Source: Bifidobacterium boum (GTDB lineage Bacteria > Actinomycetota > Actinomycetes > Actinomycetales > Bifidobacteriaceae). Taken from it: a stretch of 64,000 bases of DNA. Location: the NCBI RefSeq assembly GCF_000741535.1, contig NZ_JGYQ01000002.1, forward strand, positions 151,941-215,940. The letters are read 5' to 3'. Shown here in pieces: positions 28,309 through 36,941 of this stretch (position 1 is its first letter; the number at the start of each line of letters is the position of its first letter). The position numbers and the translations under genes are program-made. Under the pieces are notes generated by a model that saw nothing but the letters and a program-made list of their open reading frames with translations, did no database searches and was not told the origin of the DNA.

Positions 28309-29718
28309 TCAGATGGTGAACTGGGCGTACTGTCCGCCCGCCTGAGGATTCATCCCGTCGGACGGATCGCCCTGCGCATAGGAGAATTCATCGGATGCCA
28401 GCAAATCGGCAGGTTTCTTGCCGGGATGCTGGTAGAGGATATCGAGCAGCTCGATGAAATCACGGATGACCTCACGCGGCGTGATATGGGAATCCGCGCC
28501 GACCCGCTGGTATTCGATGCGGATGAACAAGGCCAGATCATCATCGTTCAACGTCTGCTCATAGCCGTACAGCCGTGCATGGATATCGGCCAGCTTACCC
28601 GCAAGCACAAGCATCTCCTCCGGCCCAAGCGGATCGAGATGGATCACCGGCGCCAGCAGATCGCGCGTCCCCTCGGATGAGAACCGACCGTCCGCCAGAC
28701 GGCTGCGCAACGCCTCATAGCTGTAAATGCCACGATGCCGGTCCTCGACACACTGCGGGGTGCCGCACATGATGATGCCGATATGATGCGCCTTGCCTTG
28801 CATCGTATCGTTGTACATCGTGAGCATCTTCTCATAGTTGTTCTGCCGGGTGATCGCGTTGGGGATCTTGTAGATGTTCACCAGTTCGTCCAGCATCACG
28901 ATCAGCCCGCGATAGCCCGCTTTGACCAGGAATCCGGCAAACAGCTTGAGATAGTCATACCAGTTGTCATCGGCGATGATGACGCCGACGCCCAGTTCCC
29001 CGCGCGCTTCGGTCTTGGTGGCGTATTCGCCGCGGAACCATTTGAGCACGCGCCCCGCGGTCTCGTCGTCGCCTTGCCGTCTGGCATGGTAGTACATGGT
29101 GAGCAGTCGGGCGAAATCGAAGCCATGGACCATGTCCTGCATCGAAGCGATCACCTCGCTGATGGTCTGATCGACACGAACCGCATACTCAGGGTCGTCC
29201 GGCGAGGGCATGACGCCTGTGCTTTCGGCGAGCGCCTGCGCGGTTTGTGTTTGTACTTGGCTGATCCACCGGTCGAGGATGAGCGGGAGCGCTCCGCCTT
29301 CCGGTCGTGTTTTGGTGGACATGTTGCGCATGAGTTCGCGGTAGGTGGCCAGTCCTTGCCCTTTGGTGCCTTGGAGTCTGCGTTCGGGTGACAGGTCGGC
29401 GTCGACGACGACGAAGCCGCGGTCCATGACGTGGGTGCGGACGGCTTGCAGGAGGAAGCTTTTGCCGCTGCCGTAGCGTCCTTCGATGAAGCGGAAGGCG
29501 GCGCCCCCGTCTTCGATGATGTCGACGTCGTGGAGGATGGCTTCGATTTCGCGGCGGCGGCCGACGGTGATGTAGGGCAGGCCGATGCGAGGGACGACGC
29601 CGCCTTTGAGGGAGTTGATGATGACTCCGGCGATGCGTTTGGGAACTTGTCGGCGTGGCGTAGTCTGCCCTGCTTCCGCACTGTCAGGGGTGTTGGCTGC
29701 CGATTCGGTATGGTCCAT
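28309..29718 (-). CDS. BREX-type ATP-binding protein (DUF2791, BrxD-like)
   Basis: A 469-residue P-loop ATPase. After a disordered N-terminus it shows the family start RIAGVIINSLKGGVVPRIGL, a Walker A FIEGRYGSGKSFLL near residue 80, a Walker B GLIVMLDELVNIYKI near 265, and IIMCGTPQCVEDRHRGIYSY as the sensor region. DUF2791 is the BrxD family of BREX phage resistance. Start ATG 29718 (MDHTESAANT) has GAAGGA 7 bases upstream; the open frame extends to 29769 and overlaps the upstream gene. Sitting between TerB protein and helicase genes on one strand, it likely powers a shared complex. Confidence 0.87.
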   Translation of the reverse strand: MDHTESAANTPDSAEAGQTTPRRQVPKRIAGVIINSLKGGVVPRIGLPYITVGRRREIEAILHDVDIIEDGGAAFRFIEGRYGSGKSFLLQAVRTHVMDRGFVVVDADLSPERRLQGTKGQGLATYRELMRNMSTKTRPEGGALPLILDRWISQVQTQTAQALAESTGVMPSPDDPEYAVRVDQTISEVIASMQDMVHGFDFARLLTMYYHARRQGDDETAGRVLKWFRGEYATKTEARGELGVGVIIADDNWYDYLKLFAGFLVKAGYRGLIVMLDELVNIYKIPNAITRQNNYEKMLTMYNDTMQGKAHHIGIIMCGTPQCVEDRHRGIYSYEALRSRLADGRFSSEGTRDLLAPVIHLDPLGPEEMLVLAGKLADIHARLYGYEQTLNDDDLALFIRIEYQRVGADSHITPREVIRDFIELLDILYQHPGKKPADLLASDEFSYAQGDPSDGMNPQAGGQYAQFTI

Positions 29719-29753
29719 GTGCGCGTCCTTCACGTTGGTATGGTGGCGTGCGG

Positions 29754-32285
29754 CTAGCGTGCCAGCCATTGCCGCAGGTCGTCTTCGTAGTCTTCGATGA
29801 TAACGGGCCGGTCGCCGTCGAATTCGATGACGGTGTCGCCGATCTCGTCCATCATGCGTTCGTTGATCCGGTCTACCAGCATACTCAGGCTTTCGTGCCG
29901 GTGGCGCAGCTCGTCCTCGTATGGTTCGCCGTTGAGCAGTGAGCGAACAAGGAAGCGTTCGGGATCCGTGGTGTCGTCTTTCGGTACCGGCTTGTGCGCG
30001 GATGCGGGAGCCGGCGCGGGAGCCGGGGGCGTTGCCGGTTCGTCTGCTGGAGTCACGGCGGGAGCCGGTGTCGGTATGGACTCGGGAACGGGTACGGGCA
30101 CAGGCGTTTTTTCGGTTGCCGGATGTTCCGCCTGTTCAGCCTGCTGCATTGCGGATGCCTGTTTTTCTGGCGGTTTCATGCGGTTTTCCGGTGTCGGTTC
30201 GGTCGGCGTGTCTTGGTCGTCGACGATGAGCGCGTCCCGGGTGAGGTCGGCGTCGTGGCGGATGCTGGCGAGCGCCTGCATGTCGATGGTGATATGTGGC
30301 CGGGCGGCTTCTTCGCGTTCGTGTTCAATGGTCTCGATTGTCCGGGTGATGACCGGTGTCAGGCTTGCGGCGAGACTGCCTGATGCGGGCGCTTTCATGG
30401 GGTGGCCGAAGTGGTGGTACAGGCGTAGTTGCCTGTCGATTTCGCGGGTGATGTCGCCGAATGTGCGATTTATGGAGCCGTTCAGGTTGTAGGCGTGCAG
30501 GTGCCAGCCGTCCTCGGGGGTCCACTGGTAGTAGCGGATGGGGTCGATGGTCACGGTTTGTGGTTCATGCCTGGTCAGGCGCATGAGCCCGTAGTCGGGC
30601 TGCGGCTGGTAGCGCTGCGCGTCAAGGTAGATCGCATCCCAAAACAGGGATGTGCTTTCTTGCGGCAGTGGGCCGAAGCAGGTGTCGGCAAGGCTGGAGG
30701 CGCGGGTTTTCAAGTGTTCGTCAATAGCGATGCAGATACGGCGCAGGGAGTAGCGCACGATGTCGGCGTGGCGTTTGACGAATGCCGAGGTGTTCAAGTG
30801 GTATCCGGACAGGTGCATGGCCGCATTGAGGTAGTCTTCGTCGCTGGCGGACTCGGGGTGCATGACGGTGTCGATTATCTCGTCGTAGGCGATGACTGGG
30901 AAGGTGTCCTCGCTGATGTATGCGGTGAGGTTGCGGTCGATGAGGTAGTCGCGAATCCACATGTCGATGGTTTCCGCGTAGCGGCGGTCCTGCCAGGCGT
31001 AGTCGTGGGCGATGCGGGCGAGCTGACGGAAGCCTTGGTCGGCGTCGGGCTCGATGCCGCAGATGATTTCGTAGGCGCGGACTTTGGAGAACGCCATGCA
31101 CGTGTCGTACCAGTCGCGTTCGCGTGGCGTGGGGCCGGCGTCGCTGTCGATTCTGGACCGGTCAGGGTGGTCTGCCTGGTCGGTGCGGTCAAGGAACCGG
31201 GTGCGCCAGGCGAAATATCCGCGCAGCTGGTGGTTGTCCATATCCCGGTAAGTGGGGTGCTGCCAGCGGAAGATGCCGTGCCAGTCGTAGTCGTCGCGGT
31301 AGTCGGCCACGGATGCGCCTTGCAGGTAGAAGTCGAGGGCGCGGCCGAGCGTCACGTCGCGGAAAGTGTAGTGGGCGCGGATGGCTCGCATGCGGCGCAG
31401 GCGGGCGGACAGGATGCTTTGCCGGGAGTTACTTTGCCGTGCGGTAGTCGGGCGGGCCGGGCGCAGAGGGCGAGACGGGCGCGCGGCGAGGTCTGATTCC
31501 TCGGGCATGATGATGGGCTGGTCGCGGTACGGCCGTGGTATGGCTCGCCCCGCGGGCTGGTTCGGATGCGCGGGCTGGGTTGCTTCGGATGCGATGGAGT
31601 CGTTGCGCCCGTAGACCGTTCCGGTATCTGCGGAATCGGGATACGGTTCGTAGCCGCCGGGCTGGATGCCCGGACGGTGGTGAGTGTTGGCAGGCTGGCT
31701 ACCGGCATCCTCGACACGCCCGAAAACGCCGGATGCAACGGTCCTGTCCGATGCGGGAGCGCCCGATGCGGCGGGTTTTACGGGGATGGGCGTGTCAGTG
31801 TACACCGTGTCATGCATTCGCGCCCGCGTCGAGGCGGCATCATCCGCCGAGACGGATTGCTGCGATGGGTCTTCCAGCGTCGCTATAGGGTTCGTTTTCG
31901 TTTCGGACGCCGAGAATCGGGTCGCTTGCGCGGAGGCATCCTCTGCGGGCAGGGATGCCATCGCGTAGGATGACGTCAGATGGTCGGCCATGGTTGGCAG
32001 ATCAACCGTCCCATCAAGTTTGATGAACATCCACGTGTCATGGTCGGCCTTGATGGTGGGCCCAAACCCCGGAAGGGTGAGCAACGACGCGATATGCGAT
32101 GGCTCGCAGCGCACGACGAGATCATACCCGCCGATCAGCATGGCGTATCTCCTGCCGGTCGCCGGGTGGTCGAAAACCAGGCTTCCCGGCACTCGCCCGC
32201 CCGGGCGGGGTCGGGTATGCAGGCGCTGTAGCGCAAACCGCGCAATCTCCTGCACGAAATCCCGTGTTCCGCCCGTTAATGCCAT
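29754..32285 (-). CDS. YjbR-TerB_N-TerB_C fusion protein
   Basis: An 843-residue protein, first gene of the cassette. Residues about 40-112 resemble the YjbR/MmcQ double-wing fold (GRRYAMLIGGYDLVVRC to TWMFIKLDGTVDL). A low-complexity linker (115-290) leads to TerB_N (about 300-480), with its hallmark DDYDWHGIFRWQHPTYRDM and QLRGYFAWRTRF. TerB_C begins at IDMQALASIRHDADLTRDAL and, after a Pro/Ala linker (about 710-770), ends with FLVRSLLNGEPYEDEL to INERMMDEIGDTVIEFDGD. TerB_N/TerB_C proteins occur in predicted DNA-processing neighbourhoods with helicases and ATPases. The ATG follows TAGACT by 7 bases with no ribosome site, so the transcript is probably leaderless. Confidence 0.82.
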   Translation of the reverse strand: MALTGGTRDFVQEIARFALQRLHTRPRPGGRVPGSLVFDHPATGRRYAMLIGGYDLVVRCEPSHIASLLTLPGFGPTIKADHDTWMFIKLDGTVDLPTMADHLTSSYAMASLPAEDASAQATRFSASETKTNPIATLEDPSQQSVSADDAASTRARMHDTVYTDTPIPVKPAASGAPASDRTVASGVFGRVEDAGSQPANTHHRPGIQPGGYEPYPDSADTGTVYGRNDSIASEATQPAHPNQPAGRAIPRPYRDQPIIMPEESDLAARPSRPLRPARPTTARQSNSRQSILSARLRRMRAIRAHYTFRDVTLGRALDFYLQGASVADYRDDYDWHGIFRWQHPTYRDMDNHQLRGYFAWRTRFLDRTDQADHPDRSRIDSDAGPTPRERDWYDTCMAFSKVRAYEIICGIEPDADQGFRQLARIAHDYAWQDRRYAETIDMWIRDYLIDRNLTAYISEDTFPVIAYDEIIDTVMHPESASDEDYLNAAMHLSGYHLNTSAFVKRHADIVRYSLRRICIAIDEHLKTRASSLADTCFGPLPQESTSLFWDAIYLDAQRYQPQPDYGLMRLTRHEPQTVTIDPIRYYQWTPEDGWHLHAYNLNGSINRTFGDITREIDRQLRLYHHFGHPMKAPASGSLAASLTPVITRTIETIEHEREEAARPHITIDMQALASIRHDADLTRDALIVDDQDTPTEPTPENRMKPPEKQASAMQQAEQAEHPATEKTPVPVPVPESIPTPAPAVTPADEPATPPAPAPAPASAHKPVPKDDTTDPERFLVRSLLNGEPYEDELRHRHESLSMLVDRINERMMDEIGDTVIEFDGDRPVIIEDYEDDLRQWLAR

Positions 32286-32292
32286 ACCGCCG

Positions 32293-32358
32293 AGTCTAGC
32301 GTGGACGCCTCACCGTGTGAGACGGGTGTTGTCGCAACCGCATCGCAGCCGATACGAT
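32293..32358. promoter_or_regulatory. Divergent leaderless promoters
   Basis: On the reverse strand TAGACT (32293-32298) ends 7 bases before the TerB-protein ATG. On the plus strand TTGTCG (32329-32334), an 18-base spacer and TACGAT (32353-32358) end 6 bases before the nitrilase-family ATG. Both genes lack ribosome sites. The two promoters share a 79-base intergenic region. Confidence 0.6.
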
Positions 32359-32364
32359 ACCGGT

Positions 32365-33174
32365 ATGAAAATCGCGCTGGCACAAATGGGCATGACCCGC
32401 AGCATCGAAGACAATCTCAAGACAAGCCTTGCGATGATTGCCGATGCTGCCGACAGCCATGCCGATATGGTCGTCTTTCCGGAAATCCAGTTCTCCCCGT
32501 TCTTCCCGCAATACCCGGCATCGTCTTCTCCCCTCGACGCGGGCGGGTACGCGATGCGGCTCGACGACCCTGCGATCGAAGCGATCCGCAAGGCGTGCGC
32601 GGACAGGCGGATCATGGCATGCCCGAACGCGTATCTTATGGAGCCAGACGGCCGCCGGATCGACGCCACGCTCGTCATCGGCGCCGACGGCAGTCTGCTC
32701 GGCCGGCAGGGCATGGTGCATATCGCGCAGGCTGCATGCTTCTACGAGCAGGATTATTACGCGCCGGATGATGCGATCCGTGTCATTGCCACGCCGTTCG
32801 GCACGATTGGCGTCTGCGTATGCTTCGACCGCCACTACCCCGAGACGATCCGCACGCTCGCCCTGCGCGGTGCCGACCTCGTGGTCATCCCCACGGCCAA
32901 CACGAGCGCCGAACCTGAGGAGATGTTCCTTCAGGAGGTGCGCGTGCAGGCGTTCCAGAACAGTGTGAATATCGCGATGTGCAACCGTGTCGGCGTCGAG
33001 GGCGCAATGAGTTTCGACGGGCGCAGCGTCATCGTCGGGCCAGACGGCAAGGTGCTGGCGCTCGCCGGCGAGAAGCCTTGCCTGCTGACCGCCGATATCG
33101 ATCTTGATGCAGCCAAGGCGATGCGGAACGACAAGCCGTACACAAGTCTGCGGCGGCCGGAACTGTACGCCTGA
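32365..33174 (+). CDS. Nitrilase-superfamily protein, atypical active site
   Basis: A 269-residue carbon-nitrogen hydrolase-fold protein, about usual size. E40 (VVFPEIQFS) and C153 (GVCVCFDRHYPE) of the Glu-Lys-Cys triad are present, as are FYEQDYYAP and VRVQAFQNSVNIAMCNRVG. The segment that normally carries the catalytic lysine reads LGRQGMVHIAQ with no lysine. It may therefore be a divergent amidase or a non-catalytic homologue. Start ATG 32365 is likely leaderless. The longer open frame to 31990 only shadows the TerB gene. Substrate unknown. Confidence 0.85.
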   Translation: MKIALAQMGMTRSIEDNLKTSLAMIADAADSHADMVVFPEIQFSPFFPQYPASSSPLDAGGYAMRLDDPAIEAIRKACADRRIMACPNAYLMEPDGRRIDATLVIGADGSLLGRQGMVHIAQAACFYEQDYYAPDDAIRVIATPFGTIGVCVCFDRHYPETIRTLALRGADLVVIPTANTSAEPEEMFLQEVRVQAFQNSVNIAMCNRVGVEGAMSFDGRSVIVGPDGKVLALAGEKPCLLTADIDLDAAKAMRNDKPYTSLRRPELYA

Positions 33175-33247
33175 AAAGCCTGCACACGGTTGACGACGTT
33201 TGCGATTACCCCTGTACGAACGGCCCGAGACACGGCGCCTGTGAATG

Positions 33248-33658
33248 TCAGACCTGTTGCGCCAACACCCGGCTGCGCAAGTCCCGGATATCGCGTTCGA
33301 TCTCGTGGATTGTGGCGATGAAAGTCGCGTCATCCTTGCCGGTCGGGTCCTCAAGCCCCCAGTCCTCACGCGAACGGGCGGGTAGCACCGGGCAGGCAAC
33401 ACCGCAACCCATGGTGACCATGACATCGATCGGCGGCAGCTGGTCGAGTGTCTTAGGGTGCTGCCCGTTCGCCGGCATATCGATGCCGTACAGGCTGCGC
33501 ATGAGCCGCACGGCGTCCGGGTTGATTTCGGATTTGATGGTGGTGCCGGCGGAATATGATTCGAACGCGTCTGCGGCGAGCGCCCTGCCCAACGCTTCGG
33601 CAATCTGGCTGCGGCAAGAGTTGTGGGTGCAGATGAATGCGACTTTGGGCAGTGTCAT
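33248..33658 (-). CDS. Arsenate reductase / low-molecular-weight phosphatase
   Basis: A 136-residue protein of the LMW-PTP/ArsC family. The CX5R loop is CTHNSCR (C10-R16), followed by SQIAEALGR. The distal MGCGVACPVLPA cysteines and DWGLEDPTGK (acid aspartate) match thioredoxin-linked arsenate reductases. AAGGA precedes ATG 33658. Upstream lies an A/T-rich segment with repeated attgcta units, a possible operator, but no ArsR gene or arsenite pump is present in the window. Confidence 0.87.
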   Translation of the reverse strand: MTLPKVAFICTHNSCRSQIAEALGRALAADAFESYSAGTTIKSEINPDAVRLMRSLYGIDMPANGQHPKTLDQLPPIDVMVTMGCGVACPVLPARSREDWGLEDPTGKDDATFIATIHEIERDIRDLRSRVLAQQV

Positions 33659-33814
33659 CGGTTCCTTGGCTTTCTGGCTTCTTGACAGAGGATGATTAAT
33701 GATTAGCAATTAGCAATCGTGCGTGGTCTGTTGTGGTGGTGTCGGCGCTGTTTGATTGCGGTGCGCGCTGTTGCCGCCGGTTACCTGTCGGCCGGTCACG
33801 GGCAGGACCGCAGC

Positions 33815-34345
33815 TCAGAAGGTCAGGCGCATCTCATGCCAGGGCACTCCCCCGTGTGTGGATGTGGACATGCCTTCGTCTTGGAAACCGAAGGCCGCGT
33901 AGAACTGCACGAGCCGATCCTTGCAGGTGAGAACCACTCCGCGACGGCCTTGCTCGCGTGCGGTTTCAATCGCATGGCGCAACACGCGCCCCGCATAGCC
34001 GTGACGTCGGTAATCCGGGTGAGTGTCCACGCCGAAGATCATCTGCCATGCGCCTCGCGGATCGTGCATGCCGGCATCGTCGTACATCTCGTCGAGCAGA
34101 TGCGGCTGGTCAGTGACCATGCCGTTGACGAAGCTCACGAGCTGTGTGCCGCCGTCAGGGCCGTGTTGGGCTTCCAACAGCCAGAAATGGTCGGGGAATA
34201 CCGCGAGCCGGCTGCTGATCGACGCGCGACTGGCCGCTTCCGCCGGCGGAAAGCATGCCTGTTCAAGCCGGTCGAGAGCGTCAAGATCCTGCACGGTTGC
34301 CGTGCGGATCGGCAGCAGGGCGAACGATGGTGTCGGTGTGCTCAT
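33815..34345 (-). CDS. GNAT family N-acetyltransferase
   Basis: A 176-residue acyl-CoA-dependent acetyltransferase. The fold is visible as IRTATVQDLDALDRLEQACFP at the N-terminus, the beta4/A-motif FGVDTHPDYRRHGYAGRVLRHAIETARE, and the terminal FYAAFGFQDEG. Substrate is unknown. I prefer ATG 34345 because TACCAT lies 7 bases upstream and no ribosome site is present, suggesting a leaderless message. ATG 34375 is possible. Confidence 0.85.
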   Translation of the reverse strand: MSTPTPSFALLPIRTATVQDLDALDRLEQACFPPAEAASRASISSRLAVFPDHFWLLEAQHGPDGGTQLVSFVNGMVTDQPHLLDEMYDDAGMHDPRGAWQMIFGVDTHPDYRRHGYAGRVLRHAIETAREQGRRGVVLTCKDRLVQFYAAFGFQDEGMSTSTHGGVPWHEMRLTF

Positions 34346-34388
34346 GCGGCCAATGGTATCGCGCCTTGGGGTCATGGCAGTCCCACTG

Positions 34389-35672
34389 TCATTTTCGTCT
34401 TGCGGCGAACCGCGAGACAGCCAAGCCCACCGCGATGAACGCGAGCGCGAACAATGCCATGAGACCGGTTGCGGCAGCCCACCTGCCGATGTCGGGCGTA
34501 CCGGTCATCGCACTGCCTTGCCCGCCGAACGCTTCATACACGCCGTCCACGTACCACCAGCCGGGCAGTAGGCGTGCAAACGCTTGCAACGATGAGGGCA
34601 TCAGCCATTGCGGCAGCCACGCGCCGGACAGGAACGCGGAGGCGAGCGTCACGGTGTTGACGATGCCGTTCATCGCGGCGGTGGAAACCCGACATTGGCC
34701 GATGAGGAACCCCAGTGCACTGACCGTCAAGGAGAATACGAACGTGCCGATAAGCGAGAACAACAATGGCCGCCACCCGATGCCGGCAAGGCCGCCCTGG
34801 CAGACTGCGGAGCAGGCGATGGCGACACCGATGCAGCACAGCCATACCACGGCTGATGCGCCGCAGCAGACGAGCAACACCTGTGCCCAGATGGCATGGC
34901 CGGGTTCGGCTGACACGCCGACCCTGCGCATGGTGGTCGGCTTGTTGAACGCGGTGATGATGACAATCACGATGAACGCGATGTTGAGCATCAGCGGGTA
35001 AAGCATGGTAGCGAGGGTCGCGGCGAAGACCCGGCCGCTCGGAGTGAGACTTCCTGTGGCTGACGAGCCATGCGCGTGGCTTGGGGCAGCAGCAGCCACT
35101 TGGACGGACTGGCCGCTTTCCGCGCGCGCCTTGACCACGGTGGCGGCTGCTTGGGCGAGCGATGCGTCTTGGTCGGCAAGCATGGCTGATTTCAGTGATC
35201 CGAGGAACCCGTTGATTCGGATGGTGAGCATCCGCGCCGCCACAGAACCGGTGGAATCAGTGCCGTTTCCTGAGCCCGCCAGGCTCAGCGCGGGCAGAGT
35301 GCCCTGCGTTCGTGCCGCCTTGGTGAACGATGCCGTATAGCCTTGCGGGACGATGACGATGACATCAACATAGTCGGTGGCGATCGCGTCTTGGATGGCC
35401 TGGGTACTGTCTTCGATGTCAACGATGTCCGCCGAGAACGAGAGATACGAACGCAATGCGGCGCCTGTGGCATGACCGCCGGCGCTGTCACGGTCAATAA
35501 TCGCCAGGGATGCTGCGGGCGGCTCATAGGCGCTGGTCTGGTCGTCGCCGTCGGAGGCGAGTCCGATGCCGATACCGAGCATGGCGGCCATGACCCCGGT
35601 CGCCAGCAGGTAGACCAGTAGTTGGAACATGTTTGCGCGCAGAACCAGCCATGCTGCTTTACAGGTGGTCAT
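34389..35672 (-). CDS. ABC-2 type exporter permease
   Basis: A 427-residue membrane subunit. One N-terminal helix (LVYLLATGVMAAMLGIGIG) is followed by a large extracytoplasmic domain to about residue 215 and then five or six helices, the ABC2_membrane_3 layout. Its start overlaps the preceding permease by 14 bases, so the two are coupled and probably form a heterodimer with the ATPase at 36942. Cargo unknown; drug or lipid export is typical of the family. Confidence 0.87.
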   Translation of the reverse strand: MTTCKAAWLVLRANMFQLLVYLLATGVMAAMLGIGIGLASDGDDQTSAYEPPAASLAIIDRDSAGGHATGAALRSYLSFSADIVDIEDSTQAIQDAIATDYVDVIVIVPQGYTASFTKAARTQGTLPALSLAGSGNGTDSTGSVAARMLTIRINGFLGSLKSAMLADQDASLAQAAATVVKARAESGQSVQVAAAAPSHAHGSSATGSLTPSGRVFAATLATMLYPLMLNIAFIVIVIITAFNKPTTMRRVGVSAEPGHAIWAQVLLVCCGASAVVWLCCIGVAIACSAVCQGGLAGIGWRPLLFSLIGTFVFSLTVSALGFLIGQCRVSTAAMNGIVNTVTLASAFLSGAWLPQWLMPSSLQAFARLLPGWWYVDGVYEAFGGQGSAMTGTPDIGRWAAATGLMALFALAFIAVGLAVSRFAARRK

Positions 35673-36930
35673 AGCTCACCTTCCTCAGTTCGAATGCGGC
35701 CGCCCCCAGCGCGATCGCCGACATGGCGGCGAGCACTCCTACAGTGCGGGCGAACGGGGCGAGACTGTCGTAATACAGCAGGTCATAGAACAGGTTGGTC
35801 ACCTGTTTGGCAGGATTGAGGTATTGCATACCCGGCACGGCGTGTTGCACACTGTCCGCGAAGGCCATGTTGCCGTACAGTCCGGTGAAAATCGACAGGA
35901 CCAGGGAGAAGGCGACACTGATACCGCTTTTCGCACCGAGCGAGATGACCGGGATTGCACCTAGCACCAGACCAAGACAATTGGCCATGCCGGAGCCGAT
36001 TGCAATGGCGAGGATCGCGAGCCCTTCCCTTCCCGGAAAAGACACGCCCAAGACCACGCGCATATACGCGTAGACGATAAGCATGCACAGGAAGGTCGCC
36101 AGCCATGAGGACAGCATGACCGCGCCGATGCGCGCGAGACGCGACAACGGGGATACGCTGACCCTCGCTCCCAAAGGCGAGAGATTGGCTTGCAGGGCGC
36201 TGAGCATGTTGCAGGTCATGGTCATGGCCATAAGGATGCTCATCGCGAGGATTGCGACATGGTAGCGCACCATGCCGTCGGCATGCCTGATGCCGGATGC
36301 CTGTCGGGTGATCTCTTCAAGGTTTGCTCCCGCCAGAGCGGCGATCCACGCGCTGTCCGTCAGTTTCGACGGGTCATTGGCGGCCGCCTGCTCGATTGCC
36401 TGTGTGACAATGCGCGAACGTTCGTTGTACTGTTCGACCAGCGTGCCGAGGGTGATCAGTGACCATGCCTGCCCGTCGGAGCCACCGGACTTTGTCTGGG
36501 CGATATCCGTGGCGGCTCTTTGCGAGAGCGTGAGTCTCAAATCACCGGAATCCTGCATTGACAGGTAGGCGAGCACCTTGCCTTGACGCAGGAGCGTTGT
36601 GGCTTCGGTCACGTTTGCGGCGTCGATCCGCTTGAACAGTGCGATAGCGCTGTTCTTGCCGGTGACGGTCGACGAGTCCGAAGATGTTGACGATTCACTT
36701 GCTGACGCCGAGAACGCGTTGACGAACGTGTTCGCGCCACGGCTGGTGTTCCAAGCCGTGTCTGAGACCACGGCCACGGATGCCGGCTCGAGGGTGACGT
36801 TCCCGGATGCGATAGTGCCGAATACGCCTTGGATGAGCGTGGCAAGGATGACAGGGAACGCAATCATCCAGAACAGGACGGCGGGTGTGCGCAGTGAGCT
36901 TTTCAGCTCCATGACGAAGGTATGCCACAT
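35659..36930 (-). CDS. ABC-2 type exporter permease
   Basis: A 423-residue membrane subunit of the same layout: first helix TPAVLFWMIAFPVILATLIQGVFG, a Ser/Thr-rich extracellular domain, and a C-terminal bundle with LGLVLGAIPVISLGAKSG. It begins 11 bases after the ATPase stop and overlaps the next permease. The three genes form one export operon. Confidence 0.87.
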   Translation of the reverse strand: MWHTFVMELKSSLRTPAVLFWMIAFPVILATLIQGVFGTIASGNVTLEPASVAVVSDTAWNTSRGANTFVNAFSASASESSTSSDSSTVTGKNSAIALFKRIDAANVTEATTLLRQGKVLAYLSMQDSGDLRLTLSQRAATDIAQTKSGGSDGQAWSLITLGTLVEQYNERSRIVTQAIEQAAANDPSKLTDSAWIAALAGANLEEITRQASGIRHADGMVRYHVAILAMSILMAMTMTCNMLSALQANLSPLGARVSVSPLSRLARIGAVMLSSWLATFLCMLIVYAYMRVVLGVSFPGREGLAILAIAIGSGMANCLGLVLGAIPVISLGAKSGISVAFSLVLSIFTGLYGNMAFADSVQHAVPGMQYLNPAKQVTNLFYDLLYYDSLAPFARTVGVLAAMSAIALGAAAFELRKVSYDHL

Positions 36931-36941
36931 GACGATCTCCC

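Noticed and set aside
25742..32285. Complete BREX system
   Set aside because: Only BrxD-like and BrxHI-like families are present; PglX, PglZ, BrxA/B and PglY/BrxC are not in the window.
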